56,681 bases of DNA from an uncultured Prevotellaceae bacterium (lineage in GTDB: Bacteria > Bacteroidota > Bacteroidia > Bacteroidales > Bacteroidaceae). Of this stretch, positions 16,158 through 24,827 are shown piece after piece (position 1 is the stretch's first letter; every line of letters starts with the position of its first letter). The translations under genes were made by a program, and so were the position numbers. The stretch is taken from contig CAMVAT010000020.1 of assembly GCA_947165505.1 (NCBI GenBank), forward strand, positions 1-56,681. The letters are read 5' to 3'. The notes under the pieces are model-generated. The model was not told the DNA's origin and searched no databases. It worked only from the letters and a program-made list of their open reading frames with translations.

Positions 16158-18404
16158 TCAGGGCAGCACGTCGCTCAGCGGGTCGAACAGTCCGTCGGCA
16201 TTGCGGCCCAGGTCGTGCCAGCCCACCGTCTGGTGCAGGGTGGGGTTGGTCTGCATGGCATTCTGGCGCAGGCCGAGGAAGTAGTATGTGGGACGGTACT
16301 GGATGGTCAGCGCGTCGTCGTTACCGTCGGTGTTCACGTCCTTACGCTGCAGGTAGGTGTCGTAGAAGTTGGCCAGGGCCTCCACCTTCGGGTCGGCATA
16401 GCCGGTGCTGGTGGTCTTGATGTCCTCGTCGAGGGTCAGCGCGGCCGGACGGCTGCCCACGGTGGGATCGGTGGCGCTCGGCGATGTGCAGTACATCACA
16501 ATCTGGTGGCGCTTGGTGCCGTTGAGGGGTTTCACACCGAGATAGTTGCAGGTGTTGCCGCTGAAGCCGGTCAGTGCCCAGCTCGACTTGATGGCTCCCT
16601 GTCCGGCACCGCCGTCGAAGAGCATCCAGCGGTGCATCACGTCGTAGCGGTCGCCCTCGAAGGCCAGTTCCACCTGACGCTCATACAGAATAGCTGCAAA
16701 GAGGCTGGCGCGGTCGCCGTTGATGCCCGAGGGCAGTCCGTAGTTGTTGGCGGCGGTATAACCCACGCGGGCGCGTATCTGCTGTAGGGCGTTCACGGCC
16801 TCGTCGTAGTGGCCGGCGCCGCAGGCTGCCTCGGCGAAGTTGAGCAGCACCTCGGCATAACGCATCGAGATGAGCGGGGCGGCACTCTTCATGAATCCCT
16901 TCGGATTGGTCTGGCTGTTGACATACACATAGAAGGGGCTGCTGTGCAGGTAGGCGTCGTCAGAGCGCTTGCGCACATACACCGAGTGGCTGCTGCCCTT
17001 GTCGGTGGTCTGGGTGAGCAGGTCGGCCCAGTAGCCGTTAGATGAGGTCACCTTGGTCAGGTCGTCGGCATTGTCGTTCCACATATAGCTCCACAGCGAG
17101 TAGTTGCTGCCGGTGGTATAGACATCGGTGGGGATGATGCCGTTGAGCGACTCCTCGGTCAGGCTCACACCGCCTTCGTTGAACTGCCATGCCACGCCGG
17201 GGAAGGCGAAGGTGCGGTAGAAGCGCGGGTCGCGGTTGAGCCAGAACTTCTTCTTGTCGTAGGGGTAGCTGCTCTGGCCGGGTTTCAGACCGTCGGCCAT
17301 GGGGAAGAGGTCCACCATCTCGGCCGTGGGGGTGTAGCCGCCGCCGCCGTTGGTGTTGCGCGGACGGATGCTGTGCTCCCAGCGGTTATACTTGCCGAAG
17401 TCGGGCTGGCCCGACACGTTGTCCTTGGTGTTGTGCAGGGTGACGAACACGGCCTCGCTCACGCTGCCGTCGCTGCCGATGTAGTCCATCCAGGTCTTCG
17501 CCCAGTTGGCGGCGTTCCGCTCACCGCCGTTGGTGGCGTAGGTCAGGCCGAAGCGTCCGGATTGCAATTTCTCGATGGCCAGTTTGTTGGCATCGTAGGC
17601 GGCCGTCCAGCGGGCCTGGTCGTCGGCGCGGTTGAACACGGGGCAGGCGTACTCCAGCAACATCTTGCCTTTCAGGGCCTGTGCCAGACCCGAGGTGACG
17701 CGTCCGAAGTCGGAGGCATCGTTCGCCCAGCGTGCGGGCAGCATGGTGGCGGCACGGTCGAGGTCGGCGCAGATGAAATCGACGCAGTCTTTGGTGGTCT
17801 GGCGCGGCACAATCAGGTTGCTGCCGTCGCCGTCACCCAAGATGGGGTCTTGCACATGGTCGATGATGGGCACGCCGCCGTAGATCGACACCAAGTGGTA
17901 GTACATGTAGGCGCGAAGGAAGTAGGCCTGTCCGAGCAGCTCGTTTTTCTCTTCTTGGTTCAGTGCCTCCGATTTCTCCACGTTCTCTATCACGTCGTTG
18001 CAGTTGCGGATATGTCCCCACGGGCTGTAGGTGTCGTTGGCCACATAGAAGAAGTCGAAGTTGGCTCCCGTGTAACTGTAGGTAATCTCCTCTTCGGGGT
18101 TGACAAACATAGAGAAGCCGCCATACTCCTCGGTGCTCTTCGACCATTTGTCGGGGTTGCCCACCGATGTCCAGTCGTTGGGCGCGTTGGTGCCGTTGCC
18201 GTCGCCGCCCGTCGATACGGGAAGCATCCAGTAATAGACGTTGTCCAGACGTTCCTGCGCACCATTGTAGTCGCTGTAAACATTGGTCTGGTTGAAGTTG
18301 CCGTAGTTCTTCTTCTCCTCCAGGAACTCGTCACTGCAAGCGGCGAGCGACAGGGCTGCGGCGGCCACGACCAAGGTCTTTCCTAATATATTCTTGTTGT
18401 TCAT
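16158..18404 (-). CDS. SusD/RagB-like outer-membrane glycan-binding lipoprotein
   Basis: A 748-residue surface lipoprotein that caps the SusC transporter and binds oligosaccharides. The ATG at 18404, two codons inside the longest frame plus three, opens MNNKNILGKTLVVAAAALSL and leads to the lipobox LAAC. The SusD fold is recognisable by the helical repeats with AYFLRAYMYYHLVSIYGGVP near residue 165 and the C-terminal RQVELAFEGDRYDVMHRW motif. It is clearly longer than the usual 500-600 residues, which suggests large loops and a large ligand. The gene begins 18 bp after the SusC stop codon, the usual pairing. Substrate by context: a pectic polysaccharide. Confidence 0.95.
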   Translation of the reverse strand: MNNKNILGKTLVVAAAALSLAACSDEFLEEKKNYGNFNQTNVYSDYNGAQERLDNVYYWMLPVSTGGDGNGTNAPNDWTSVGNPDKWSKSTEEYGGFSMFVNPEEEITYSYTGANFDFFYVANDTYSPWGHIRNCNDVIENVEKSEALNQEEKNELLGQAYFLRAYMYYHLVSIYGGVPIIDHVQDPILGDGDGSNLIVPRQTTKDCVDFICADLDRAATMLPARWANDASDFGRVTSGLAQALKGKMLLEYACPVFNRADDQARWTAAYDANKLAIEKLQSGRFGLTYATNGGERNAANWAKTWMDYIGSDGSVSEAVFVTLHNTKDNVSGQPDFGKYNRWEHSIRPRNTNGGGGYTPTAEMVDLFPMADGLKPGQSSYPYDKKKFWLNRDPRFYRTFAFPGVAWQFNEGGVSLTEESLNGIIPTDVYTTGSNYSLWSYMWNDNADDLTKVTSSNGYWADLLTQTTDKGSSHSVYVRKRSDDAYLHSSPFYVYVNSQTNPKGFMKSAAPLISMRYAEVLLNFAEAACGAGHYDEAVNALQQIRARVGYTAANNYGLPSGINGDRASLFAAILYERQVELAFEGDRYDVMHRWMLFDGGAGQGAIKSSWALTGFSGNTCNYLGVKPLNGTKRHQIVMYCTSPSATDPTVGSRPAALTLDEDIKTTSTGYADPKVEALANFYDTYLQRKDVNTDGNDDALTIQYRPTYYFLGLRQNAMQTNPTLHQTVGWHDLGRNADGLFDPLSDVLP

Positions 18405-18422
18405 CTTATAGGTCCTCATGAT

Positions 18423-21400
18423 TTAGAATGAAACATTGATACCCATCGTGTATTTGCGCAGGTTGGGATAGCGGCCATAGCTGCCTCCCCACGATGCCCA
18501 GCTCTTGTCGGGGTAGTTGTTGATGAAATTCACTGCATTCTGGATGGTCAGGTTCAGGCGCACGCTGCTGATGCCGATGGGCTTGAGCCACTTGCTCGGA
18601 AGGGCGTAGGCCACGGTCACATTACGTAGGGTGATGTTGGCGGCATCGATGAGCCAGTACGACGAGGCCTGTGCGTTGACGTTCGAGTAGCGCATGTTGG
18701 GCATCGAAGCGTTGCGGTTGGCTGCCACGGTCACACGGCCGGCGGCATCGTAGATGTCTTCGTAGTTGAACATGTCGCTGAACGATGAGGGCATATTCTC
18801 ATACTCGTAGTTGTTGGCTGCCTGACGGAAGTCGGTGTTGATCAGGGCCTTGGCACCCCAACCGGCGCTCAGCTGTGCCGACAGCGAGAGGCTCTTGTAC
18901 GAACCGCCCAGGTTGATGGTAAATCCGTAGGGGTTGCTCGAATATTCTGACAGACGGATGAAGTCGTTGCCGGCGGTCACCTTGCCGTCTTTCGGACCGT
19001 AGGTGCCATCGCCGTTGTTGTCGCCCTGAATGTCTTCGTATATCAGCATACCGGGGCGCACCTCGCTCTTGGTCATGCCCAGATACTCGGTGATGTTGTT
19101 CTGTGCGAAGTACTCTTCAATATCCTGATAGCTGCGGAACATGCCGAGGCACTTGAAGCCCCACACACCACGGTCGGTGCGCTCGCCATAGACCATGTCG
19201 TTGTATTCGGGGATGGCCTGGAAGTTGGTCTTCAGCATCTTGTTGTCGCTGAATCCGGTAGAGAGCTTCACAAAGTAGTTGATGTCCTGGCCAATCTTGT
19301 CGCGCCAGCCCACGTTCAACTCCCAACCCCAGGCATCCAGCTCGCCGTAGTTCTCGGGAGTGGCCTGTGTGCCCACGGTGGTGGGGAACATCGAGGTGCC
19401 CGTGCGCACGGCAAAGAGCTCGCGGCCGCGGTCGTAGTAGAAGTTGAAGTCGAAGGTCAGACGGTTGCGCAGGAAGTGGGCGTCCACACCGATGTTGGTC
19501 TTGTAGGTCTTGTCCCAGTGCACATCGCTGTTGGTGCCTGTCTTGGGCATCACCAGACCGGTGCCCAGGTTGCTCACCTGCCCGTTGGTGCCGAAGATGG
19601 AGCCTTTGGCCTCATTGCGCTCGTAGAGCTGTGTCCATATCCAGGCGCGGATGTTGTCGCGGCCCATCAGACCCCAAGAGGCGCGGATCTTCAAGTAGTC
19701 AACCCAAGAGATGTTGTCCTTGAACCAGTCTTCCTCTGAGATGACCCAACCGGCACTCACCGACGGGAACTTACCCCAGTAGTTTTTCGGGGCGAACTTC
19801 GTCGAGGCATCGGCACGGAACAGGAACTCGAACAGGTACTTGCTGGCATAGGCGTAGTTGAAACGTCCCACATAAGAGAGCATACCGCTCTCGCTGCGGC
19901 CGAAGTAGGTGTAGGGGTCGCCGGTGGCCGAGCGTGACTGGCCGTCCTGATAGGGCACGAGCTGGGTCATGCTGCCTTCCAGGTCTTCGCTCCAAGCCTC
20001 GGTCTTCTCCAGAGAGAAGAGGGCGTTCACATCGTGCAGACCGAACGAGCGGCCATACTGCAAGGTGAAGTTGAACTGGTAGCTGTCGCTGCGGGCGAAG
20101 TTACGGCGCAGGGTGCCGCCGTCGGTCAGCTGCAGCAAACCCATGTTGGAAATGTCATAGTTGGCACCTTCGCCGGTATAGAGGTGATGACCGCTGCCGG
20201 TGCGGTCGAGCATGCGATACACATTCTGAGTGGTGCGCACCAGGTTGGTCTCTGTATTGCTGATGCTCTTCGAATACGACACCTTGGCTGACAGACCTTT
20301 CAACGGTTTGATCCAGTCGAAGTCCAGCTCCAGGCTTCCGTTGATGTTCAGGTTGTTGGTGCGGTTGAGTGTATGGTCGTCGTGTGCCTGGACGGCTGCG
20401 AAGTTGTACAGCTGTGTGGTTCCCGACGGAATGCCGTTCTCCATGCCGCTATATACGAGGGGGTACTCACCGGCATAGTCGGGCACGAAAGGCAGGTGGG
20501 TCATCAACCACTTGTAGTCGAAGTCGGTACCGCCACCCTGCACAGCGGCAGAGTTTTCTTTCTCGCCCCAGTCGCCGCTCACCTGTACGGAGGCTTTCAC
20601 ATGTTTGCCAATCTTCGAGTTGATACCGGCGCGGAAGTTCCAACGGTCATAGTCCAGACGGCCGATGTTACCGCCCTGCTTGAAATAGCTCACACCTGCG
20701 AAATAGGTGGTACGGTCCGTACCGCCGTTGATGTTCAGGTTGTGGCGCTGTGTCAGGGCTGCCGACCACTCTTTGTCCAGGAGGTCGTAGTTCAGGTTGC
20801 GGGCTGCTTCCATCTCGTCGGCCTGGAACAGGTGGGTCAGCATCTCGATGTTGTCCTGTGTCGAGGTGTTGGCGGCGCGCATGGTGTTATACACCTTCAT
20901 ATAGTCGTAGCTGCTCAGCATCTTCGGGGTATAGAGGGCGTCGGTCCAACCCAGCTGGCCCGAGTAGCTGATCTTCGGGGCACCGTTCTCACCCTGCTTG
21001 GTCTTCACCAGCACCACACCATAACCGGCGCGGGCACCATAGACGGCTGCCGAGGCGTCTTTCAGGATGGTGATGCTCTCCACTTCGGATGCGTCGAGGT
21101 TGTTGAAGGCTTCCTCGGTCGAGATGAAACCGTCGATGACATACAGCGGGGTGGGGTCGGGGTCACCGCCACGGGTGGCATCTACAGAGGTACTCTTGGC
21201 GAGCACGTCGCTCTGACGGATGTTGAGCGAGGGGCTCTCACCCGGACGGCTGCCGTTGGCGCTCACGCTCACACCGTTGAACATACCCACGAGGGCGTCG
21301 CCCAGACTACCTACAGAGAGGTCTTGGATGTCTTTGGGCGAGATGGTCTCCACGGCACCGGTTACGTTTTTCATCTTCTGCGTGCCGTAACCCACGACCA

Positions 21401-21707
21401 CCACCTCTTCCAGGCTCTGGTTGTCTTCCTGCAAGCGTACCACGCCGCCGGGTTTCACCACCTGGGTCAGGTAGCCGATGTAGCTGATTTCTATCTTCGC
21501 GTTGCCAGGCACCGACAGCGAGTAGTTGCCGTCGATGTCGGTCACGGTGCCGCCTGTGCTGCCTACCACTTTCACCGTGGCACCGATGGCGGGTTCGCCG
21601 TTTTCGTCAAGCACGGTGCCGGTCACCGTCTTGTTCTGAGCCAGTGCCGCGGATGGGATGAGCATCAGGGCAAGGGCCATACATAGGTTGATAATGATTT
21701 TTTTCAT
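18423..21707 (-). CDS. SusC/RagA-like TonB-dependent outer-membrane transporter
   Basis: A 1094-residue transporter importing oligosaccharides with energy from the TonB system. In order: signal peptide (residues 1-23), carboxypeptidase-D-like regulatory domain (about 25-105, VTGTVLDENGEPAIGATVKV), the SusC signature LEEVVVVGYGTQ (about 110), plug domain (about 120-240, with PLYVIDGF and ESITILKDASAAVYGARAG), and a beta-barrel ending in the aromatic-rich C-terminus LRKYTMGINVSF. Gene order DUF5123-like lipoprotein, SusC, SusD suggests one transcript. No adjacent HTCS or anti-sigma gene was found. Confidence 0.97.
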   Translation of the reverse strand: MKKIIINLCMALALMLIPSAALAQNKTVTGTVLDENGEPAIGATVKVVGSTGGTVTDIDGNYSLSVPGNAKIEISYIGYLTQVVKPGGVVRLQEDNQSLEEVVVVGYGTQKMKNVTGAVETISPKDIQDLSVGSLGDALVGMFNGVSVSANGSRPGESPSLNIRQSDVLAKSTSVDATRGGDPDPTPLYVIDGFISTEEAFNNLDASEVESITILKDASAAVYGARAGYGVVLVKTKQGENGAPKISYSGQLGWTDALYTPKMLSSYDYMKVYNTMRAANTSTQDNIEMLTHLFQADEMEAARNLNYDLLDKEWSAALTQRHNLNINGGTDRTTYFAGVSYFKQGGNIGRLDYDRWNFRAGINSKIGKHVKASVQVSGDWGEKENSAAVQGGGTDFDYKWLMTHLPFVPDYAGEYPLVYSGMENGIPSGTTQLYNFAAVQAHDDHTLNRTNNLNINGSLELDFDWIKPLKGLSAKVSYSKSISNTETNLVRTTQNVYRMLDRTGSGHHLYTGEGANYDISNMGLLQLTDGGTLRRNFARSDSYQFNFTLQYGRSFGLHDVNALFSLEKTEAWSEDLEGSMTQLVPYQDGQSRSATGDPYTYFGRSESGMLSYVGRFNYAYASKYLFEFLFRADASTKFAPKNYWGKFPSVSAGWVISEEDWFKDNISWVDYLKIRASWGLMGRDNIRAWIWTQLYERNEAKGSIFGTNGQVSNLGTGLVMPKTGTNSDVHWDKTYKTNIGVDAHFLRNRLTFDFNFYYDRGRELFAVRTGTSMFPTTVGTQATPENYGELDAWGWELNVGWRDKIGQDINYFVKLSTGFSDNKMLKTNFQAIPEYNDMVYGERTDRGVWGFKCLGMFRSYQDIEEYFAQNNITEYLGMTKSEVRPGMLIYEDIQGDNNGDGTYGPKDGKVTAGNDFIRLSEYSSNPYGFTINLGGSYKSLSLSAQLSAGWGAKALINTDFRQAANNYEYENMPSSFSDMFNYEDIYDAAGRVTVAANRNASMPNMRYSNVNAQASSYWLIDAANITLRNVTVAYALPSKWLKPIGISSVRLNLTIQNAVNFINNYPDKSWASWGGSYGRYPNLRKYTMGINVSF

Positions 21708-21740
21708 ATCGTGTATTCTTTTTATATTCGGTTGAAGGTC

Positions 21741-23195
21741 TTAGTTCTCTGCCCACCAGCGCGGGTCGCCGGTCTTGCGGGCCACCTGGTCGGCTCCCGT
21801 CGGGGTGAAGTTGCCGTTGGCGGGGTCAACAAAGGCGGGGTCGGTCTGCAGCGCGTTGGTGCTCAGGTCGTACGTGTTGCTCGTAAATCCTTCGGTCTCG
21901 GGGGCACCGTTAAACCAATAGGTGTTGTAGCCCCAAGAGTTCTGTGCGCTGCTGTTCTGGCGTCCCACGATTCGGCGGGGCACCTGTCCGCTGCCGCAAT
22001 CTACAAAGATGTTGTTGCGCACGTCGTAGTTCGAGGTGTTGCGTCCGTCGAATCCGCTGTGGTTGGCCATCTGCCCTTCCTTGGCGATGTTGTAGAAGGT
22101 GCAGTTGACGATATTGATCGAGTTGGTCAGGTAGCCTGCACGGTCGCAGCGGCCTGCGTTGTTGTAGCGGATGAAGTAGTTCACCTTGTTGTCGGTGGCG
22201 CCCCAGAACGTGCAGTTGGTGGCGGTGAAGTCGCAGATGAAGCCGCCGCCGTCGTAAATCTGGAAGTAGGCCTGGCTGCTCATCTTGTCGTCGGGGGTGA
22301 ACTTCACCAGCGAGTTGTTGATAGAGAAGTCCTTGACGCAGTATTTCACCTTGTTGTCAAACATCAGGTTGCGCACCACATTCAGTATCTGGCAGTTCTG
22401 GATGCTGATGGGCTCGCGTATCTGATAGTGGTTGTTGTGTTCGGCGTCGAGTAACTCCTCGGCGGGCGTGGCACTCAGCGCGATGACGGGCTGGGTCGAT
22501 GCGGCGCAGTCGAGCGTGAGGTACTTCAGCTTGAACCCGGCGCAGGTGGCCAGCGAACCGCCCTCAGCGTAGGTGATGGTGGCGTTGTTGGTCTTGCTCA
22601 CGGTGCGCAGCGTCACTTGGTGATTGCCGAAATCAACCAGTCCCGAGAGGGTATATTTGCCGCCCGGCGTGAGGTCGAAGTTCAGGTTCTCGGCAGGAGC
22701 ATCGGCGGGGATGGGGTTCTGCTGGAAGTACTCATACAGGTCGCCCTCGGGGATGGTGGCAAACGAGGCCTCGAAGGTGCTGAACTGCTTCTCCGTGGCC
22801 GTCGCGGCGTCGCTGTTGTTCTTCGACGTGTCGCCCAGGGTGCGGATGACGAGTTTGTAGTTCATGTCCTCCTCGCGCGCTGTGGTGATCGAACAGCCGT
22901 CAACGGTCTTCGACACGATGGGCGTCGATTCGTCGCTCATGTCGTAGAGCGTCACTTCATAGCCTCTGGCCCCATAGACCACGGGCCAGCTGATGGTCAT
23001 CTCGTCGCCAGCGGTATTGGGCGTGATGGTGATTTCACCTTCTGCCGGCGATGCCATCTGGGTGTTGCGCACGCCACTGTCGTACGTCTCGTCACCGTCG
23101 TAGGTATCGGCGCAGGAAGTGATGAGCCATGCACCTGCGGCTACAGCCACAATCGCACATAGCTTCTTGCTTGATACAAATAGTGCTTTGTTCAT
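21741..23195 (-). CDS. Surface lipoprotein with Fn3-like and DUF4957/DUF5123 beta-helix domains
   Basis: A 484-residue lipoprotein (lipobox ITSC, followed by an acidic ADTYDGDE stretch that resembles the surface-export signal of Bacteroidota). Residues of about 50-135 look like a fibronectin-III-like module (ITISWPVVYGARGYEVTLYD type). Residues of about 190-440 form a parallel beta-helix. The final TGDPRWW is typical of DUF5123/DUF4957 proteins. Such proteins occur next to SusCD in pectin loci and are thought to bind the polysaccharide at the cell surface. It precedes SusC by 33 bp, so it is probably the first gene of the transporter operon. No convincing promoter was found in the 350 bp upstream. 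Confidence 0.85.
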   Translation of the reverse strand: MNKALFVSSKKLCAIVAVAAGAWLITSCADTYDGDETYDSGVRNTQMASPAEGEITITPNTAGDEMTISWPVVYGARGYEVTLYDMSDESTPIVSKTVDGCSITTAREEDMNYKLVIRTLGDTSKNNSDAATATEKQFSTFEASFATIPEGDLYEYFQQNPIPADAPAENLNFDLTPGGKYTLSGLVDFGNHQVTLRTVSKTNNATITYAEGGSLATCAGFKLKYLTLDCAASTQPVIALSATPAEELLDAEHNNHYQIREPISIQNCQILNVVRNLMFDNKVKYCVKDFSINNSLVKFTPDDKMSSQAYFQIYDGGGFICDFTATNCTFWGATDNKVNYFIRYNNAGRCDRAGYLTNSINIVNCTFYNIAKEGQMANHSGFDGRNTSNYDVRNNIFVDCGSGQVPRRIVGRQNSSAQNSWGYNTYWFNGAPETEGFTSNTYDLSTNALQTDPAFVDPANGNFTPTGADQVARKTGDPRWWAEN

Positions 23196-23410
23196 AAGAT
23201 AATATTAAAGTTATACATGTATAATTTTTCTGACAGATTGTTGCAACTTTACTCTTTAGGTTTTCCTAATAGGCTGATATCCAATAGGTTGTTGCTGCTA
23301 GTGCTGTATTTTCATTCACTTGTCTGGGTTAGGCTCGGCGGATGTTCGCACACCCGATTAACAATAAGACGTAGTTTTTAACCTCTTGTAACCAAAAAAA
23401 GTGAAAAAAC

Positions 23411-23452
23411 AAAAAAACAGTGGCCCGATCTATTGGGTGCCACTGTTTTTTT
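23411..23452 (-). terminator. Terminator of the 23547-24653 gene
   Basis: Inverted arms 23411-23424 and 23439-23452 (AAAAAAACAGTGGC and complement), an inner CCC/GGG pairing and T-runs on both strands. It lies about 100 bp after the stop codon. The rest of the 23196-23546 gap holds tandem repeats and no further feature I can support. Confidence 0.8.
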
Positions 23453-23461
23453 TGCCTTTAG

Positions 23462-23528
23462 GTCTTGCTAGTCTTTGCTAGTCTTTGCTAGTTTTGCTAG
23501 TCTCACTAGTCTTTCTAGTCATACTAGC
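23462..23528. repeat. Tandem TTGCTAGTCT-type repeat
   Basis: About seven degenerate copies of a 9-10 bp unit containing CTAGT, placed 18 bp after a gene end and before its terminator. Confidence 0.85.
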
Positions 23529-23546
23529 CTTACTATCCCATGCTAA

Positions 23547-24653
23547 TTACTTTTTGATGAATTTCTTGCCGTTCTGGATCACGATGCCCTTGTAGGCCTT
23601 GTCCACGCGCTGGCCGGCCAGATTGTAGATGGCGCCGTTCTGCACGGTCTCGTTGGCCTTCACGTTCTCGATGGCATTGGTGTCTTCCACGTCCTTGATG
23701 AGTTCCTCGGCAGATACGCCCTCGTGGAACTCAAAGCCGCCGAAGCCCACCTGCGAACTGTGCTGGAACACCCAGTACTCTTCACCGGCCTCGATGTCGA
23801 AGGTCAGCCAGCCCCAGAAGTTCTGGTTGCCGTTGCCGATCACATACTGGCGGTCGATGGCCATAGCGTCTGCCTCATCCTTCAACTCCTGCAGCTCTTC
23901 AGCGCTCCTGCCAGCAGCAACGGCTTCTTCATATTTGCCATAGATATACACTTGGTGCACGGAATCAACCTGCTCTACGGTGAGCAGTTTCTTCTGTCCG
24001 TTCTCGTCGTTCACACCATTGATATAACCCGAGGCAAACAGGCGCTGGGCCTTCATGTCTTTCGCATTCACCACGAAGGTCTTGCGGTTGCCTTTGTTGG
24101 CCCATACCTTCACTTTGAAGGCACCATTGGCAGTGGCGGTGAATTTGTAGTACAGACCGGTGATAGGCAGGCCTAACGAACCGTCCGGCTCGTAAAACAC
24201 GTAGTCGGCCTTGTAAGTGCCCAGCCAGTCGCCGTCTTTCGAGTTCTCCACGGCATTCATCTTCACGTAGGGGTTACCTGTGCCTGCCACATACCAGAAA
24301 TTGATGTCGCCCTGGCTCTTCACGCTCCAGTTGATGTCGTTCCAAGCCTCGACAGAAGCCGTCTCGTACAGGTGCTTTTCTGCATCGATCAATGCGCCCG
24401 GAGTAATCTGCTGAGCACCACCATCTGCATTGGCGGGTGTGGTGCCGCCCACGGCTGTCATTGTGGCTTTGCCCACGGTGACGGTGATAATCGACTTACC
24501 GTCGGCCGTGTTGTTGGCCACGCCGCCGGCTTCGGTGGCCACGGCTGCGAACTCAGGTGCCAGTTTGCCGCCAACGATGGCCTCGTACACATCCTGAGCC
24601 TGAATGTTTGCGGCGCAAAGTGCTACCGCTGCAAGTGTAAAAATTTTCTTCAT
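23547..24653 (-). CDS. Secreted protein with Por/T9SS-like C-terminal tail, unknown function
   Basis: A 368-residue protein: signal peptide (ends NIQAQ), a beta-rich body, a short coiled segment around residues 235-260 (EEAVAAGRSAEELQELKDEA) and a C-terminal tail. The tail, YNLAGQRVDKAYKGIVIQNG followed by a lysine-rich end, has the Por-secretion/T9SS type-A sorting pattern. I do not recognise the body. It contains WGWLTFDIEAGEEYWVFQHS, which looks like a carbohydrate-binding-module strand pair. It stands as its own transcription unit (a -7 element upstream, a terminator downstream) between the GH2 gene and the transporter genes. A secreted pectin-binding or structural protein is a guess. Confidence 0.8.
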   Translation of the reverse strand: MKKIFTLAAVALCAANIQAQDVYEAIVGGKLAPEFAAVATEAGGVANNTADGKSIITVTVGKATMTAVGGTTPANADGGAQQITPGALIDAEKHLYETASVEAWNDINWSVKSQGDINFWYVAGTGNPYVKMNAVENSKDGDWLGTYKADYVFYEPDGSLGLPITGLYYKFTATANGAFKVKVWANKGNRKTFVVNAKDMKAQRLFASGYINGVNDENGQKKLLTVEQVDSVHQVYIYGKYEEAVAAGRSAEELQELKDEADAMAIDRQYVIGNGNQNFWGWLTFDIEAGEEYWVFQHSSQVGFGGFEFHEGVSAEELIKDVEDTNAIENVKANETVQNGAIYNLAGQRVDKAYKGIVIQNGKKFIKK

Positions 24654-24735
24654 AAGCTTATAAGATTTGTTTGGTAATAATGATTTTTAAATAGCTGTGT
24701 TGCAATTCAGTTTTAGCTGATGCGCAATTTCGTTT

Positions 24736-24743
24736 CAAAGGTA
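24736..24743 (-). promoter_or_regulatory. -7 element upstream of the 23547-24653 gene
   Basis: TACCTTTG on the minus strand, about 80 bp before the start. No clear -33 TTG at the right distance, so an activator may be needed. Confidence 0.45.
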
Positions 24744-24827
24744 ACGGTTTTGTCCGATAATTGTAATCAGACACTTATTATTTTAAAGGAAATTATGATT
24801 TTTTAATATTATTAACAGGCGATAGCT

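Noticed and set aside
20373..21686. Long open frame (437 residues) on the plus strand opposite the SusC gene
   Set aside because: It mirrors the codon pattern of the SusC gene, has no signal or family motif, and the SusC frame is certain. The same holds for the 495-residue frame opposite the S8 protease (36992-38479) and the one opposite the GH78 fusion (27670-29058).
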